DNA from: Triatoma infestans
Taxonomy: Eukaryota; Arthropoda; Insecta; Hemiptera; Reduviidae
Assembly: GCA_011037195.1 (NCBI GenBank)
Contig: JAAEAF010014808.1
Location: forward strand, 1 to 64,000
Direction: 5' to 3'
DNA: 64,000 bases
In this document: positions 45,600-57,050 of the stretch, piece by piece
Numbering within the stretch: the first letter of the stretch is position 1
Layout: each line of letters starts with the position of its first letter
The notes under the pieces: model-generated
The model's input: the letters and a program-made list of their open reading frames with translations, nothing else
Told to the model about the DNA's origin: nothing
Databases searched by the model: none
Position numbers and translations under genes: made by a program

Positions 45600-45960
45600 T
45601 TTACTCAATAAAAAGAATGACATAAGACGATAAACTGTTATGAAATTTGTTGTAACGGAATATGATTAAAATCTGTATAATGGATTGTATGGTTGGAGGC
45701 AAAGAAAGAAGCTGAAACGATTTTGCGGAGTATTTTGGATTGGAGGGTTTGGATACGATTGTAATTAAATCATCTATTTGAATCCCATAGTTGTGCACCG
45801 TATACCCAAATAGGTTTAAGTATGACTTTGTAGATTAGCAGCGTGTAAAATCGTTTGTAAAATAATCGCGTCAGCATTTTGAATCGTTGAAGCAGTGCTT
45901 GTCGTTTAAGCCTGGTGAGGTGGATTCCAGATGAGGCGTCGATCCAAGTATAGTCTTAAG
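45600..45960 (-). pseudogene. Jockey RT C-terminal relic
   Basis: Minus strand in shifting frames: LDRRLIWNPP, then LKRQALLQRFKMLTRLFYKR, then KVILKPIWVYGAQLWDSN and SKILRKIVSASFFASNHTIH. These match the Jockey thumb and C-terminal blocks seen at 11803-12200 and 59880-60330. Confidence 0.7.
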
Positions 45961-47724
45961 AAACGAACTTTTTATACACTGAACAAAGGCCTTTATATTG
46001 TATATATATATAATTATTTATGCTAATTCTAAAAATAATTTCCTTTTTTCCATCACGTCAGGATTTTGAAAAAAGTTTGTTAATAATTTTATCTCAAAAT
46101 TCTTGTCTTTTAACTGTATTTCTTGTTTACTATTTTACCACAATCAAAGTTCCAGAACTAAATAAAGAGAAAAGTGAAGAGGAAGATTTCTAATAAATTG
46201 TAACATCATGTCTGTTATTTAATTTATGTAATGGATCGCTATGACGTATTTTGGCGGTCCTTGCTTGTAATATCATATCGTAAGGCGCCGCCCAGAAGCT
46301 GTGCCAATCCGATACAGCATGGCATGTCACCCTAACACAAACGATAAGCAACTAGAGTGATCCACCTACTTAACCCCTATGATAGTGGAGGGAGAAGTTA
46401 AGTGGTAGTGGCAGAGTTGAAAAAGCATATAAAAAGGCTCACTGCTCTCACTCATTTAAAGCATATCATTCAACAAGTCATCATAACATATTCTATCATA
46501 ATTTTACGCTACCATACGCTATGGTAGTTCAACAGTGTAAATTCCTTGCAGATCTTTCTTAATATCTCACCGCCTCCAATGTGAACAATCTTCTTGTACA
46601 ATGGAATCCATTATTCTGGACACTGAACCTCAACTGCTGCCATCAACTCCAATCCATTCCTCTTAGCTGAAAGGCCTCTCTCACTTCTTCGTACCACATT
46701 TCAGATTCTTTCGAATTCCCTCGTAGATTCTCTCGCGTATATAAAAACAGGGAAAAACATGTCTTTAGGGAGAAATATGTGTACCACATATTTGGCTTTT
46801 CTTGATGTCTGTCATTTTTTTCAAGAAAATCTCTTTTTTCGTTAAAGTTGGGGCCCAAGTTATATAAAATCTTGAATCTGCTAGAACCTTTACTCGCTTA
46901 GCCTTACAATCTTATTGGCGGTAGCTTCTCTTTTTCCAATCTTCATGATCTTAATTTTTCTGGATTTATCTGCATATTTATATTAATAAATCTTCTTTAG
47001 GAGAATTATTAGGTTGTGTAAGAGGTTAATGCAGTTTTTTCCAAATACGAATAGGGTAGATTTACTAATAAACAAAATATAGATGGATTTAAAATGAATT
47101 TATAGAGGACAATAAGGAAAATATCCTGAGCAGAATTGACAAATGTTATCTTAAATTATAATTAATTAATATTCTGGGTCGGCGCCAGAGATGTGCAACC
47201 TTGCGCTTCTCTTCATTCCGTTTTTTGTTTTATTTTTAATACTGAAACAACGTTATGAATTTTAAGTATAAGCAGTGCAATTAAACTCCAATATTTTGTT
47301 ACATAACATACAATTTCTTTTAATTATTGTATTCAGAGAAATCAATTCGATGTGAAAATAAATATTTGTATGAGACCAATCATAGGAAAAAAACTATTGC
47401 AATGTGACTCCTTGATGACTTGGTGACTTGTTGAAGAGTGGTTATAAAATTTTTGTGTTTTTCTAGTTGATTTAAACTCCTACGATCTAGGAGGCATTAG
47501 TGGAGCATGTTAACTAAGCAGGGATTAGATGTTACCTGATCATGTTAACCGCTGGATTTGCTTAGGAAGTTTCAGATGATGAGTAGGACGATGTATTAGT
47601 ATTCTGGGTGGTAGAAAAAAGAAACATTATCATTAGCGTACTGTCAGTGACTGATAAGAAAGTATATTTTTATCTTGCTATATTAATTCCGTTTGTCCGC
47701 AACATTCACCATTTTCAGTAGAAA
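45961..47724. other. no gene; one possible LTR promoter
   Basis: 46300-46560 has a TATAAAAAGG (about 46429) between GC-richer blocks, as an LTR would, but no termini or coding region could be established. The rest is AT-rich and unassigned. Confidence 0.4.
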
Positions 47725-47950
47725 TGTAATAGGAACCGAAGAGTGGGATCTAAAGCAGAGAGAGACACACAAAAATTGAGAGTCTTACTCGCCAGACCAG
47801 AGTGAGAGACTCTGTGCTAATATACAGCTGCGCTAGTATACAAGGGAGAGTCTTTCAACAGTTTATACAGCAGTTACAACACCTCAGCAAACTTTCTCTT
47901 TACTCACACTAAACTCTCACTACCAATTTCTATATTCGTGTAAAGTCGTT
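47725..47950 (+). repeat. LTR family A copy
   Basis: TGTAATAGGAACCGAAGAGT, GTGAGAGACTCTGTGC, TATACAGCTGCGC, CAACAGTTTATACAGC, TTCGTGTAAAGTCG. Truncated after the TAAAGTC block. Confidence 0.65.
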
Positions 47951-48783
47951 TAATTCCATTTTTTAGCATAGTTTGAATACGCAAAATAAGAGTATTACTT
48001 AATGGTTTATTGATTTGAGTGCATTTTTCTGCTTAATTATATTATTGGCCAATTACCAAAGTGAGTTAAATATTCATTTTTTCTATACGTTTAGCATTTT
48101 AATTTCCCATTTTGCTCACCACTTATAGCCTTCAATGGATATTCGTTACTGGAGATTCACAGATGCTTGAGACCTATTATTGGATTTAAAAACAGCAACA
48201 AAAATGAGAGAAAAAGTTGTATAGGAGAAGAATTTTCAAGCAAATTTTGTTCTATGTCAATTGGTAACCAAGTCTACATCTAATAGACAACATTTCATTA
48301 CTATCTTAATATCACTTTGACATTTAATCAGTATATTTTTGTTGATATGCTTAATTCTTTCTGTTGAAACCTACCGGGACCCTCACGAGTAAACTAATGG
48401 CAATAGCTCTCGCCTTTGGTGTAAGAATTCAAGATTTGATTACCGTGAATGTTCCAAAAGCATATAGCATCGTGACAAATACTGGAATCTAATAGAATTA
48501 ATCAAAGGAAAATATTGAAGTCGAGTTAGCACAAGAAAATCACTGAATTTTCTCTATAGATACCAAAAAAAAATGCCTTTCCATATTTTGATATTTTTTT
48601 GCTGTTGTTCTTTGCTAGTAACGCTAGACAGTAGGAACTTTATTTTCTGCCCGTAACAATTATAATCCGTAATTCTTTATTATTTATGCTCTTTCTGTTA
48701 ATAAAACGATAAACACCTTTCGGTATTTAATATAAATTTAAATTTGCCGCCAACAGCGTACAATAATTTAATTTCAGAGGAGG
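47951..48783. other. no gene
   Basis: AT-rich; nothing recognised. Confidence 0.5.
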
Positions 48784-48793
48784 GTATTGTACT

Positions 48794-48979
48794 GTTATTG
48801 TGGTTGGTTCTGCAAAGCTGGAAAGCATCAGAGATATTTTCCGTGATAGCCTGCTTCTTTTTAACAGAGCAAATCTATGTTATCACACTGTTTGACAAAC
48901 GCTTCATGATGATGGGCGAATGCCCGAAACCGGTGGATGACCACAAAAAGAGCAGGCTATCACGGAAAATATCTGTAAT
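48794..48979. mobile_element. family 1 insertion, internally inverted, 10-bp target duplication
   Basis: GTATTGTACT at 48784-48793 and 48980-48989. The first part (48794 to about 48860) is the 3' end of family 1 on the minus strand, ending GCCTGCTTCTTTTT. The second part is plus strand from ACAGAGCAAATCTATG to AAAATATCTGTAATG. A hammerhead-like core at 48902-48939 has ATGATGA and CCGGTG, both off consensus. Inversion plus a duplication of this size suggests twin-primed reverse transcription. Confidence 0.75.
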
Positions 48980-48989
48980 GTATTGTACT

Positions 48990-50459
48990 ACCTTGATAAT
49001 AATTTACTAATCTATTAGACTGTGTCCTAAGTGTTGAGACAGGGGTAACCTATGCATTTTCTCTCTCTCAGTCAGTCGCTATGCAATACTCGGAGGAATA
49101 GGTCGCTATCTAGCACTCATTGCACAAAGTTGTAATGCAGAAGAAATCTGTCTATACAATTCATGGCAGTACGGTTGCTCTTAATTGTGAAAACCCAAAA
49201 GTGTTAATAATCTGGTCCTTGTGTGATTCAGCGGCACTGGTTATCTCAGGCCTGCATAGGTTGATTGTGAAATCACATGGTTGTTACTTCCGGTTTCCTG
49301 CCGTGCAGCTTCTGGGAGCCCGTTTAATTATTATCTACAATTATTAGCCAAGTAGGAGTGTATTCGTGAAAGCACATTAAGAATTATTTTCTTATTCCTA
49401 TTTTTCCCCGGTATGGGCTAAGGACGATATGGGTCTTCCAACACTGCCGACAAGGATTCTGCGTTTCAAGGTAAGCGCCATTCCTTTGGCTTATTGAAAG
49501 TGATAATAAATAGTATTTGCTACCCATTTTCATTAAATTTTATTTAAATATACATTTTTCCTATATGTTTAATATTTTAATTTCCCATTTTGCTCACTAG
49601 TTATATTATATTTATTACAGTCCACTCAATATTTTTCACTCAACTTATATTTTGCTTTTATTATTTAAACAGAGTCTACCGAGGTATCTCACCTTAATAT
49701 ATATATTTCATTTATTTGTTTTTTCCGTAATGTGTTATATTACACAAATATAGCTGAGTGATGGATTTATTAATGTATAACAAAAAAGTTAAAAGAAGCA
49801 GGCTAGGACATTAAGGACGCCAATGAAGACAGAGCTCGGGAAAGTGAAGTTTTCCATTACATATAGCTTACAAGAACAAGAATTAAAAACTATATCTAGC
49901 AAGTGACTCTATCGGTCAAACAAATTGAAATGAGTATAACAAAGATTTCAGGATCGAATATATTGGAGGAAATTTAATAAATTTAAAACTTGTCGGCCAC
50001 ATCCCATTCTGAATAGGTTTGTAGAAAAGGTGGTTGACGAAGAAGGAGACAACTATTAGAAAGACAGAAGGTTGCACGTCTTGTTACCCTTTTCCTCTCC
50101 ACCAGATCAGCTTATCCTTATCCGGGGCAGGGCTAGAATCTGCTTATTATATCTACTTCTGTTGATGTGAAGATTTCTAATTTTTAGAACACCTTTCAAG
50201 GTTTCTTTAAATGAAAGATATACTCATTTGTTTCTGTTTGGTTATTTGATTAGAATTGAAATAGCAAAAAAAACAATATTATGACTGCGAGCTCTTCAAG
50301 TTTCGTTAATAATTTTGGTTAAACTTTGCATTTTGTCATAAAAGTATTAATATATTGATTTCCTTTTCAAAGAAACTAGTGCAATGTTATTGAATTCGTA
50401 GCTAAAATACAGTCGTATTAGTTTACCTTACTTTACAAGCAACTTTACATTTTTGTTAA
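48990..50459. other. no gene
   Basis: The 75-codon frame at 49120-49347 is not recognised. The rest is AT-rich. Confidence 0.5.
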
Positions 50460-50565
50460 ATATGTGGTTGGGTCCAATGTGGTGGGATAATACAAACGAA
50501 TTTTATCCGTTCTAACATACTTCTTTTTACCAGTTTCTGATATTCATTCATCGTCAGAGTATGGT
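50460..50565 (-). repeat. family 2 copy, divergent
   Basis: Minus strand: CTGACGATGAATGAATATCA, GAAACTGGTA, AAGTATGTTAGAACGGATAA and GGACCCAACCACATATT. It has a clear CTGACGA and GAAAC with a short TGA/TCA stem II (50533-50557). Confidence 0.6.
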
Positions 50566-51519
50566 TCATTAATATCAAGGTGCTTCAATTTAATTTTCTG
50601 TCTTACCACACAGGAATGAAATCTCAATTGCCGTAATAATTTATGGTTATTATTTGATTGCTATTTATTACTATTGCTATTCATTAATTTCTTACTAAAT
50701 TTATTTCTAACTAATAAATAAATAAGTAACAAACTATTGGCTATGTAAGAGGCTGAATGGTCCATTTTTATGGATTCAGAGAGGCCAGCAGTGTCACTGA
50801 TTGTTTTGAGATAAAGAACCATGGAGAGTGGAATTTCTAGGATGTTGTCTTTCTTTTATTTTATTCTCTCTCATTCTGTTTCAGTGAACATCTCTCCTTC
50901 TTCTCAGTTAGTCGGCCATCCTTTATTGTAGCCATATTTAGTGCAGAGTCTAGTGTTCTTTGTCTTTTGGTTATAACTGGCAAGGAAAGGCCCAAACTCT
51001 CCCCCCATTCACCCATTAGTACCGTCTAAAAATCTTTTGCCTTTATTCCATGACATACTGCCAATCATTGTCCTTCTTTATTTGCCCTTTCTATCTAAAA
51101 ACTCTTTTACAATATAAAACTTTTACTGTAAATGTTTTTATTTTTCTTTCAATGGGCGAAAATGAATGAAAGACATTTTGTTAGCCGACAATTTTTTTGT
51201 TATTTTATATCAACTAAGTTGATAACCAATGTCAAACTATATAACTTATTAAAAGTTTATTACTGTTTCTTTTTTTTTTTTATAATCAAAATATTCTTTT
51301 CTTTAAACTTTATTTAACAATAATACTTTAATATTCTTTCTTTATTTGTCCAATGATTTTTTTTTTTTAAATGATAGAAATAGCAATATTCAAAAATTAA
51401 CTTATTTTTATTTTATTGTTCATTGTATTTTGTTGTATCATTAATTGAATATATATTTTTTTTTCTTCTTAATTTTTTTATTTGATTAATTTGTGAAAAT
51501 TAACTTCCTGTTTGCAAAT
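50566..51519. other. no gene
   Basis: AT-rich; nothing recognised. Confidence 0.5.
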
Positions 51520-51665
51520 CGAAGGCATTACCTCAGTGGCGATCTATAAACGCTGGACTACTAAGCGGTTTCTTTTCCTAGGAGTCTCTACAGTTCACTG
51601 TCCTGTTGTCTGTAACGAATTTAGAACACTGTCCTAAGGCCTGCAGCCCACTGAGAAGTCTCCAG
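51520..51665 (+). repeat. SINE family 1, degraded
   Basis: CCTCAGTGGCG, ACGCTGGACTACTAAGCGG, TTTTCCTAGGAGTCTCTACA, GTTCACTGTCC, ACACTGTCCTAAGGC and CCACTGAGAAG follow the SINE consensus order. B box and tail are lost. Confidence 0.65.
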
Positions 51666-51699
51666 TTGACACACAATCTTTTATCTTCTTTGTAAAAAA

Positions 51700-51740
51700 C
51701 CTGAAGAAGGCAATAAAATGCCAGAAACATTGATAAATAG
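51700..51740 (+). other. Penelope-like hammerhead phrase
   Basis: ACCTGAAGAAGGCAATAAAA then TGCCAGAAACATTG. CTGAAGA, a GGCA/TGCC stem and GAAAC follow the order of the minimal hammerheads reported for Penelope-like elements, but one extra A precedes GAAAC. No RT is nearby. Confidence 0.4.
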
Positions 51741-52769
51741 AATTTTTTTTCCCGATGATTACTCTTCATAATCCAACATATAAATTAATTAAAATCGATA
51801 ACAATTGATAAGTTGTTCCCATCATTCCATTATCTAAAACTATTGATAAAATAAAACTTTATTTCTATACTGAGATCATTTTTTTTTTTTTTTTTTTAAT
51901 GTTAAATTGTTTGTTTAAGAGGTTTGTTATGTCTGTATTAGTTATCCATATTTATGGAAATTATTATATCATTGTTTTGTTATTTCTAATTTAATACGAC
52001 ATTTAATTCGCAATACTTTCTGAAACTTCAATTAAGAAAGTAATAATTATAATTTTCTTCAAGCCCAGCTTTTTCATAGGAAATCTGTAAAGATAGAAAA
52101 ACATAAAACTAAGACTTATTGCAATTAAAAGAGGAAATATATGTTTGCATAGTTATAATATTGTTAATTATTTTTCAAATTTATAATTGTTTAATTTAAT
52201 GGGAGAATTTAAATAAAACGATTTTTTTGTTTTAGAGAGAGAGAGAGAGAGCGATAGAGAGGGGTCCTTCCACAAACCCAAAACCCATCTAAAATGAATT
52301 TTGTTTATTATTAAGATGAAAATTTGTATTAGAGAATAAGAAAATAATATAACAATGGAGGCTGGTCTTTTATTCTCTCTGTTTCATTCTCTCGTTCTCT
52401 TTAGGTGAGAAAAAAAAAAAAATTATAATCTAAAAATTAGTGTTTAAAAAAAAATTCAAGTAAATTAAAATCTAAACGCCGTTTTAATTAACAAAAATAA
52501 TTCAATCAATATTATTAAACAATTCATTAGCAAAGATAATAAAATTTATCCAATGTACTATATTGTTAATCTATATAAAATAATATCATTATCCATTATT
52601 ATTTATTGCGTATATTATATTATTAAAATAATTTATATATTTTATTTTTTTATAATTACACAGATAAGAATTACATGGGCTAGAATTAAAGAAAAATAAA
52701 TAAATTTAATTTTTTTAATTCTTATCTCAAAAAGGTTTACTATCATTTTTTTTTTTTGTTTAATAATGT
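51741..52769. other. no gene; GA microsatellite
   Basis: (GA)n at about 52236-52262 and long A/T tracts. Nothing recognised. Confidence 0.6.
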
Positions 52770-53660
52770 TCAACAAAGACCGCGTTCCTGTAAGTAACCC
52801 ATTAAGTCGTACAGTAGATCAAGGTGCTCTTTTTGACTAATTTGCACTTCTGGAAAACAATATTCATAATAATATAACAAAACTGAAATAAATAAATAGA
52901 AATCTTGATCTATATCATAGTTAGTAAACATTAAGACCAGTTAATGTTCCCCACTAAGTGATTAAATAGTCCATACCATCTTCAGTCAATACTCTTCTTT
53001 TTTCAATATTACCGCTTTGTTCTTTTGATGCAGGCTGCTTATTAATATAAAATCCAACCATTGTCCTGAGTAATCACTTATAAGATTGTTAATTACTTTT
53101 ACTTTTATATTCATTTGCATCTAGGTTAGTAACAATATTATCCAAACAAGCATTCAATCTTGTATACTCATTAACTCTGATTTTATATCCATAACTTAGA
53201 TATAAATTCTTAAAGTCTAAAGTCAACTTATTATTTATTAAAAACTGTATATTAAAGTCATTAATAATATAACCTTTTTCCTTAAATAGCTAACCTAATT
53301 AAATAAAAGCTCTAAATTCTTAATAAATATATCACAGTTAGTCTGAGGTGGACGGTATAAACTAATTATAATCAAATCATATGTCTCTATTGCAGTTAGT
53401 TCAAATTCTCTTTCAACAAATAAACTATTGATTCTATTTAAAAGTTTAATATCAAATCCATCTTTGACTAATATTGATTGCAACACCCCCATTGATTGTC
53501 TTAGTTCTGCAATAAACTGAAGCTAGCTTCTAGGTACAAAAGATATCCATTTGTTCTTCTTTCAACCAAATTTCTGTTAAACATGCTATATGCTATATTT
53601 ACAAATTTTCTCTAGATACTGTAACTTATTGCTGAAACCTTGTATGTTCTGGTGGATTAT
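52770..53660 (-). pseudogene. LINE endonuclease (APE-type) relic
   Basis: Minus strand: CLTEIWLKEEQMDIF (about 53590-53540), then GVLQSILVKDGFDIKLLNRI and FELTAIETYDLIIISLYRPP (53492-53330), then a VINDFNI block (expected GDFNI, glycine lost), IRVNEYTRLN, CLDNIVTNL and ISDYSGQW (expected SDH). These are the APE endonuclease blocks in order (W, then Y.P, GDFN, DNI.T, SDH), separated by stops and shifts. A linker-like stretch YYYEYCFPEVQISQKEHLDL ends the fragment near 52790; no RT follows. Confidence 0.75.
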
Positions 53661-53719
53661 TTTTATTCTATTTAACTTGGTAGCACAGCTACCATTCGAG
53701 GGAATAAAAGCGTCTACAA

Positions 53720-54575
53720 CCGCCTACACACGTAACTGCATACTTGAACGGTATACATGCGCAGTCCGCTTGTACATACATACTTGATCGTATGTATGGA
53801 AAACTTGCACAAGTCAGAAAATGTTTAAACTTTCATACTGCATACTTGTGCCGCCATCTTGTTTATGTTTAAAACGTTGTTGTGCAAACTCTCGGTCTTG
53901 TGCTCGCCAAAGTGTTTCTTTTACTTTGCGAGTAAAAGTGTATAAAGGTTATATTATTAAAATATATAATTTATAAATAATTATGTCGGTTAATTTTAGG
54001 AAGAGGCATAGATCAATTATAGAAGAATTTATTCATATCTATGAAAGCGAACCGTGTCTGTGGAATGTGAAATGTAAAGACTACCACGATAAGGGGAAAA
54101 AAGATGTTGCTTATGCCAGACTATTAACAAAACTTTCAGATATAGAGCCAAATGTTACTCGAGATAAAGTAGTGAAAAAGATTAGCACTATGCGTACCAG
54201 TATCAGGAAGGAGAGGAAGAAACTGGAAGAATCGCAGCGTTCGGGGTTGGTACCGACGATGTTTATGTGCCCTCACTGTGGTACAATAATATGTTCAATT
54301 TTTTGGAAGACCAAGGGATAATAAATTAATGTGTGAATAGCTTTTTCGTTTCTTCAGCCATTCTTTACACAAAAGAACGATCTTTTCGTTGACTTTTTCT
54401 TTGGTAAATTAAAACAAGAGCAGCTAAAGCGAGATCGTCGTCTTCGGCCATAGTCGCCAGCTGCTATCTGTTCAAGTATACATGAGCCGTGTGGATCACA
54501 TGTATACTTGCGCAAAAGACCTGCGCATGTATACCGTTCAAGTATGCAGTAATGTGTGTAGCCCGGCTTAATGGC
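53720..54575. mobile_element. TIR element encoding a MADF protein, no transposase
   Basis: CTGCATACTTGAACGGTATA plus CATGCGCAG lies at about 53736-53764 and, inverted, at about 54520-54549, extended outward by CTACACAC. Length about 0.85 kb. The right terminus reads GTGTAGCCCGGC followed by TTAA; the left terminus is degraded, so the target duplication is unsure. The single gene inside is the MADF ORF. MADF proteins are the usual second gene of animal PIF/Harbinger elements, which makes that family the best guess. Confidence 0.65.
53983..54321 (+). CDS. MADF-domain protein of a DNA transposon
   Basis: 112 codons, ATG at 53983, intact frame. The MADF domain spans about residues 11-85: IIEEFIHIYESEPCLWNVKC, YHDKGKKDVAYARLL, then VTRDKVVKKISTMRTSIRKE. 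The conserved aromatic positions (Y..EPCLW, Y..K..) and the basic last helix are present. MADF is a Myb-related DNA-binding fold. The end, MCPHCGTIICSIF, holds two cysteines; the protein may be truncated or may once have been spliced to a further exon. Upstream AT-rich sequence, no obvious TATA at a fixed distance. In Harbinger-like elements such a protein binds the termini or helps nuclear import of the transposase; here that is inference. Confidence 0.75.
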   Translation: MSVNFRKRHRSIIEEFIHIYESEPCLWNVKCKDYHDKGKKDVAYARLLTKLSDIEPNVTRDKVVKKISTMRTSIRKERKKLEESQRSGLVPTMFMCPHCGTIICSIFWKTKG

Positions 54576-56384
54576 GACAATGCGCGGCCATACATCACTA
54601 GGTACTAGGTTCATAATTTTTGTATTGTATACTCACTTACTCTAATTCAGTATCATAAGATTGAAATTCTATACAATATAAACAACAAAAAAGCAAATAA
54701 AATACATTTTGTGATAAATATAACATAAGAAACGTGTAAGTACGTAACATAACCTAACATAAGTAGATTTTTTAAATATTTATAGTATAACCTAACATAA
54801 GTAACATATAAGTACGTAACCTAACCTAACATAAGTACATTTTTTAAATATTTTTGCAGGTAGTTTAATTTTTGTCACGTAACAACATATTTGTCGCTCT
54901 GTGATTATTTTGTTGTGATTATCATTTTCTGTTGTTTCTCATTTCAAATTTGTTTTTCATAATATCTATTTTATCGGAGCTGACAAATGGTACCCATTTC
55001 TAAAACCATTTTTTTTTTTTTTTTGGAGGGAGGACTTACAGGACCTTAAAATCTGTATTTCCCGAAAAACAAAAGAACTGAAATATGAAAATTGGACATG
55101 ATAGCAAAACTTAATGTTAACCAACTGTAAGATAAAAAAAAGAAAAAAAAAGTGGAAGTGATATTTCGGCAATATTTGTCATTACAACTTGTTACGATGT
55201 ACCTTTAAACACCCCACCATTGAACAGTTAATTTATCATAAGTCGACCTTTTCTATAAATTCTCTCTAACCGCCGCCATTGGTTTTTATACTCATTTATT
55301 TTTTTTTTTTTCTTCTTCTCTCTCACTTACACTATCATACTGTCACTCTCTCTATCCGTTTCACCCTTCATACAAGGTCAGGACTTCTTTTAACAACCCT
55401 AAGCACTCTCCTCTACATTACCCTAGTGCCCCGACTTTTCTATCCCTTCTTTGAAATGGTAGAAACTGGTTGAAAGAGTATATATACCACCTAGCGCATT
55501 TTTCACTTGACACCCAATATGTTACGTGCTCCCTCTTTTTATACCTTTACCATCAGAATGTGATGTTGTATGTTGTGAGTGTGTGTGTGTGAGTTTGTGT
55601 TTGAGGCAGAAAGCAATACTTTCTCCTTTATATCGTCTAACTTCCAAAACTTTACTAACCCCTCGATATGCCCCCCCCCTCATGTCTATATGTTCACATA
55701 TAACACGTCCACCCACTTAGATTCCTCTCCCCATTACTTCATATACAGGAAACCATATAATTACTATGTCTAAAGTAGATACTAGAAAAATCCTAACATT
55801 TAGATAAATTGATCTGCCACTATTTAATAGCTCTATAACAGTCTCAATATCTTTTTCCTTTAAATAACTTTTACATTTTTTAACCATTCCTTTTCAACTA
55901 ACTGCAACCAGGTGTCTATTATTTCTTTAGCTTTTTATTTTTTTATTATTATTTTCACAGTCCATCTGGTAAGATATATTTTGTACCTTAAACTGACTTT
56001 GTCATTTGCACTTTTACATTATTAGCTATATTTCTAGATGTTCATATACCTGCAGATGGAATTTTACAATCGAAATCTATCTTATTCTAAACCACCTGCT
56101 GCTATCCTATCACTATTATTCAGTAATAAATCGTTTTAATAACAATATATCTAATCAAAATGCTTTCTTATTTATTTATTTATTTTTATTCATTCATTAC
56201 GATAAAAAGTATAAAAAAAATGGGGAAATTCCGAACTAGTTTTTGAAAAAATGGTTTTAGAATATGGTTTTTGAAAAAAATTATGATTACTATGATTCTA
56301 AAAAGGAGACTGTAGTCTTTTAAAACAAAGCAATATAAAAAAAAAATATATAAATTTTAATTTTTGTAACTGATTGGCTAGATC
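54576..56384. other. no gene; short local repeat
   Basis: TAACCTAACATAAGTA occurs with ATTTTTTAAATATTT twice between 54740 and 54850. T-rich and CT-rich tracts follow at 55010 and 55300. Small frames at 55279-55773 are composition artefacts. Confidence 0.55.
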
Positions 56385-56588
56385 AGTGATGGCGAACCTA
56401 TGACACGCGAGCTCATTTTTGGTGACACGCATCTTCAAAGATAAAAAATTTCATAATTCAAAAAAATCTTTTTTTTCTGATAATGTAGCTCATATAGTTA
56501 GCAACTCTCTCTGTTTACTACATATTTTGTGTTTAGTTTGTTACATGGAAATTATAAATACCGATTAACATTTTTTTTAATTTTATCC

Positions 56589-56625
56589 CTGAAAAAGACA
56601 ATAAATTTGTCGAAACGTTGGAAAA
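56589..56625 (+). other. Penelope-like hammerhead phrase inside the hAT element
   Basis: CCTGAAAAAGACAATAAATT then TGTCGAAACGTTGG. CTGAAAA (expected CTGANGA), a GACA/TGTC stem, GAAA and ACGTT follow the order known from Penelope-like elements. No RT is nearby. Confidence 0.4.
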
Positions 56626-56682
56626 GATTTAAAAAAAAGTGTACATTTTATTGACCGCTCCTCGAGATCTCCTTTAGTTGTT

Positions 56683-56850
56683 TTGCTAACAATTTTTTCA
56701 TCCACATATTTTTGTGAGACATTGTTCTCAGCATTAAATAATATTAAGACAAACAAACGGAATCGGTTAACAGATGAAGTCAGTGGCGCTTGCTTGGCCT
56801 TGAAATGTACCAAGTATAAACCCGAAATAGAAGATTTAGCAGACAAACTT
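56683..56850 (+). pseudogene. hAT transposase C-terminal dimerisation domain
   Basis: In-frame segment IFSSTYFCETLFSALNNIKT then NKRNRLTDEVSGACLALKCT. This is the hAT dimerisation block (S-x-Y-C-E..FS....K...R.RL.DE......L) of the GTF2IRD2/ZBED-like group. Only the last about 60 residues remain. The preceding catalytic region is replaced by AT-rich sequence and a Penelope-like phrase at 56589-56625. The frame then runs into the family 1 insertion. Confidence 0.85.
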
Positions 56851-56907
56851 CAGCACCAAAAAAGTCATCAGAGACATTTTCCGCGGTAGCCTGCTTCATT
56901 TTGTAGT

Positions 56908-56945
56908 CATCGACCGGTTTCGGGCGTTCGCCCATCTTCAGGATG
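56908..56945 (-). ncRNA. hammerhead-like ribozyme core, consensus intact
   Basis: Minus strand: CATC, CTGAAGA, T, GGGC-GAAC-GCCC, GAAA, CCGGTC, GATG. Stem I is CATC/GATG, stem II four GC-rich pairs. Stem III is the palindrome ACCGGT with no loop, so self-cleavage would need two RNA copies pairing. Cleavage would fall after GUC. Confidence 0.6.
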
Positions 56946-57050
56946 CGTTTTTCAGACAGTGTGACAACACCGACATGCACAGAGCAAACTTAGTTTTCAC
57001 ACTCAAGTTTGCTCTGTACAAGTCTGTGTTGTCGCACTGTCTGAAAAACG

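Noticed and set aside
46300..46560. Another solo LTR
   Set aside because: A TATA-like box and GC contrast are visible, but no inverted TG/CA ends or target duplication could be found.
48744..49010. 88-codon frame as a small protein
   Set aside because: It runs through the inverted family 1 insertion and is a by-product of that repeat.
54740..54850. CCTAACCTAAC blocks as insect telomere repeat
   Set aside because: Only two consecutive CCTAA units, mixed with ATAAGTA and AT-rich spacers; a short local repeat, not an interstitial telomere array.
55279..55773. Several overlapping 64-codon frames on both strands
   Set aside because: Overlapping frames in a CT-rich tract with a GT microsatellite; composition artefact.
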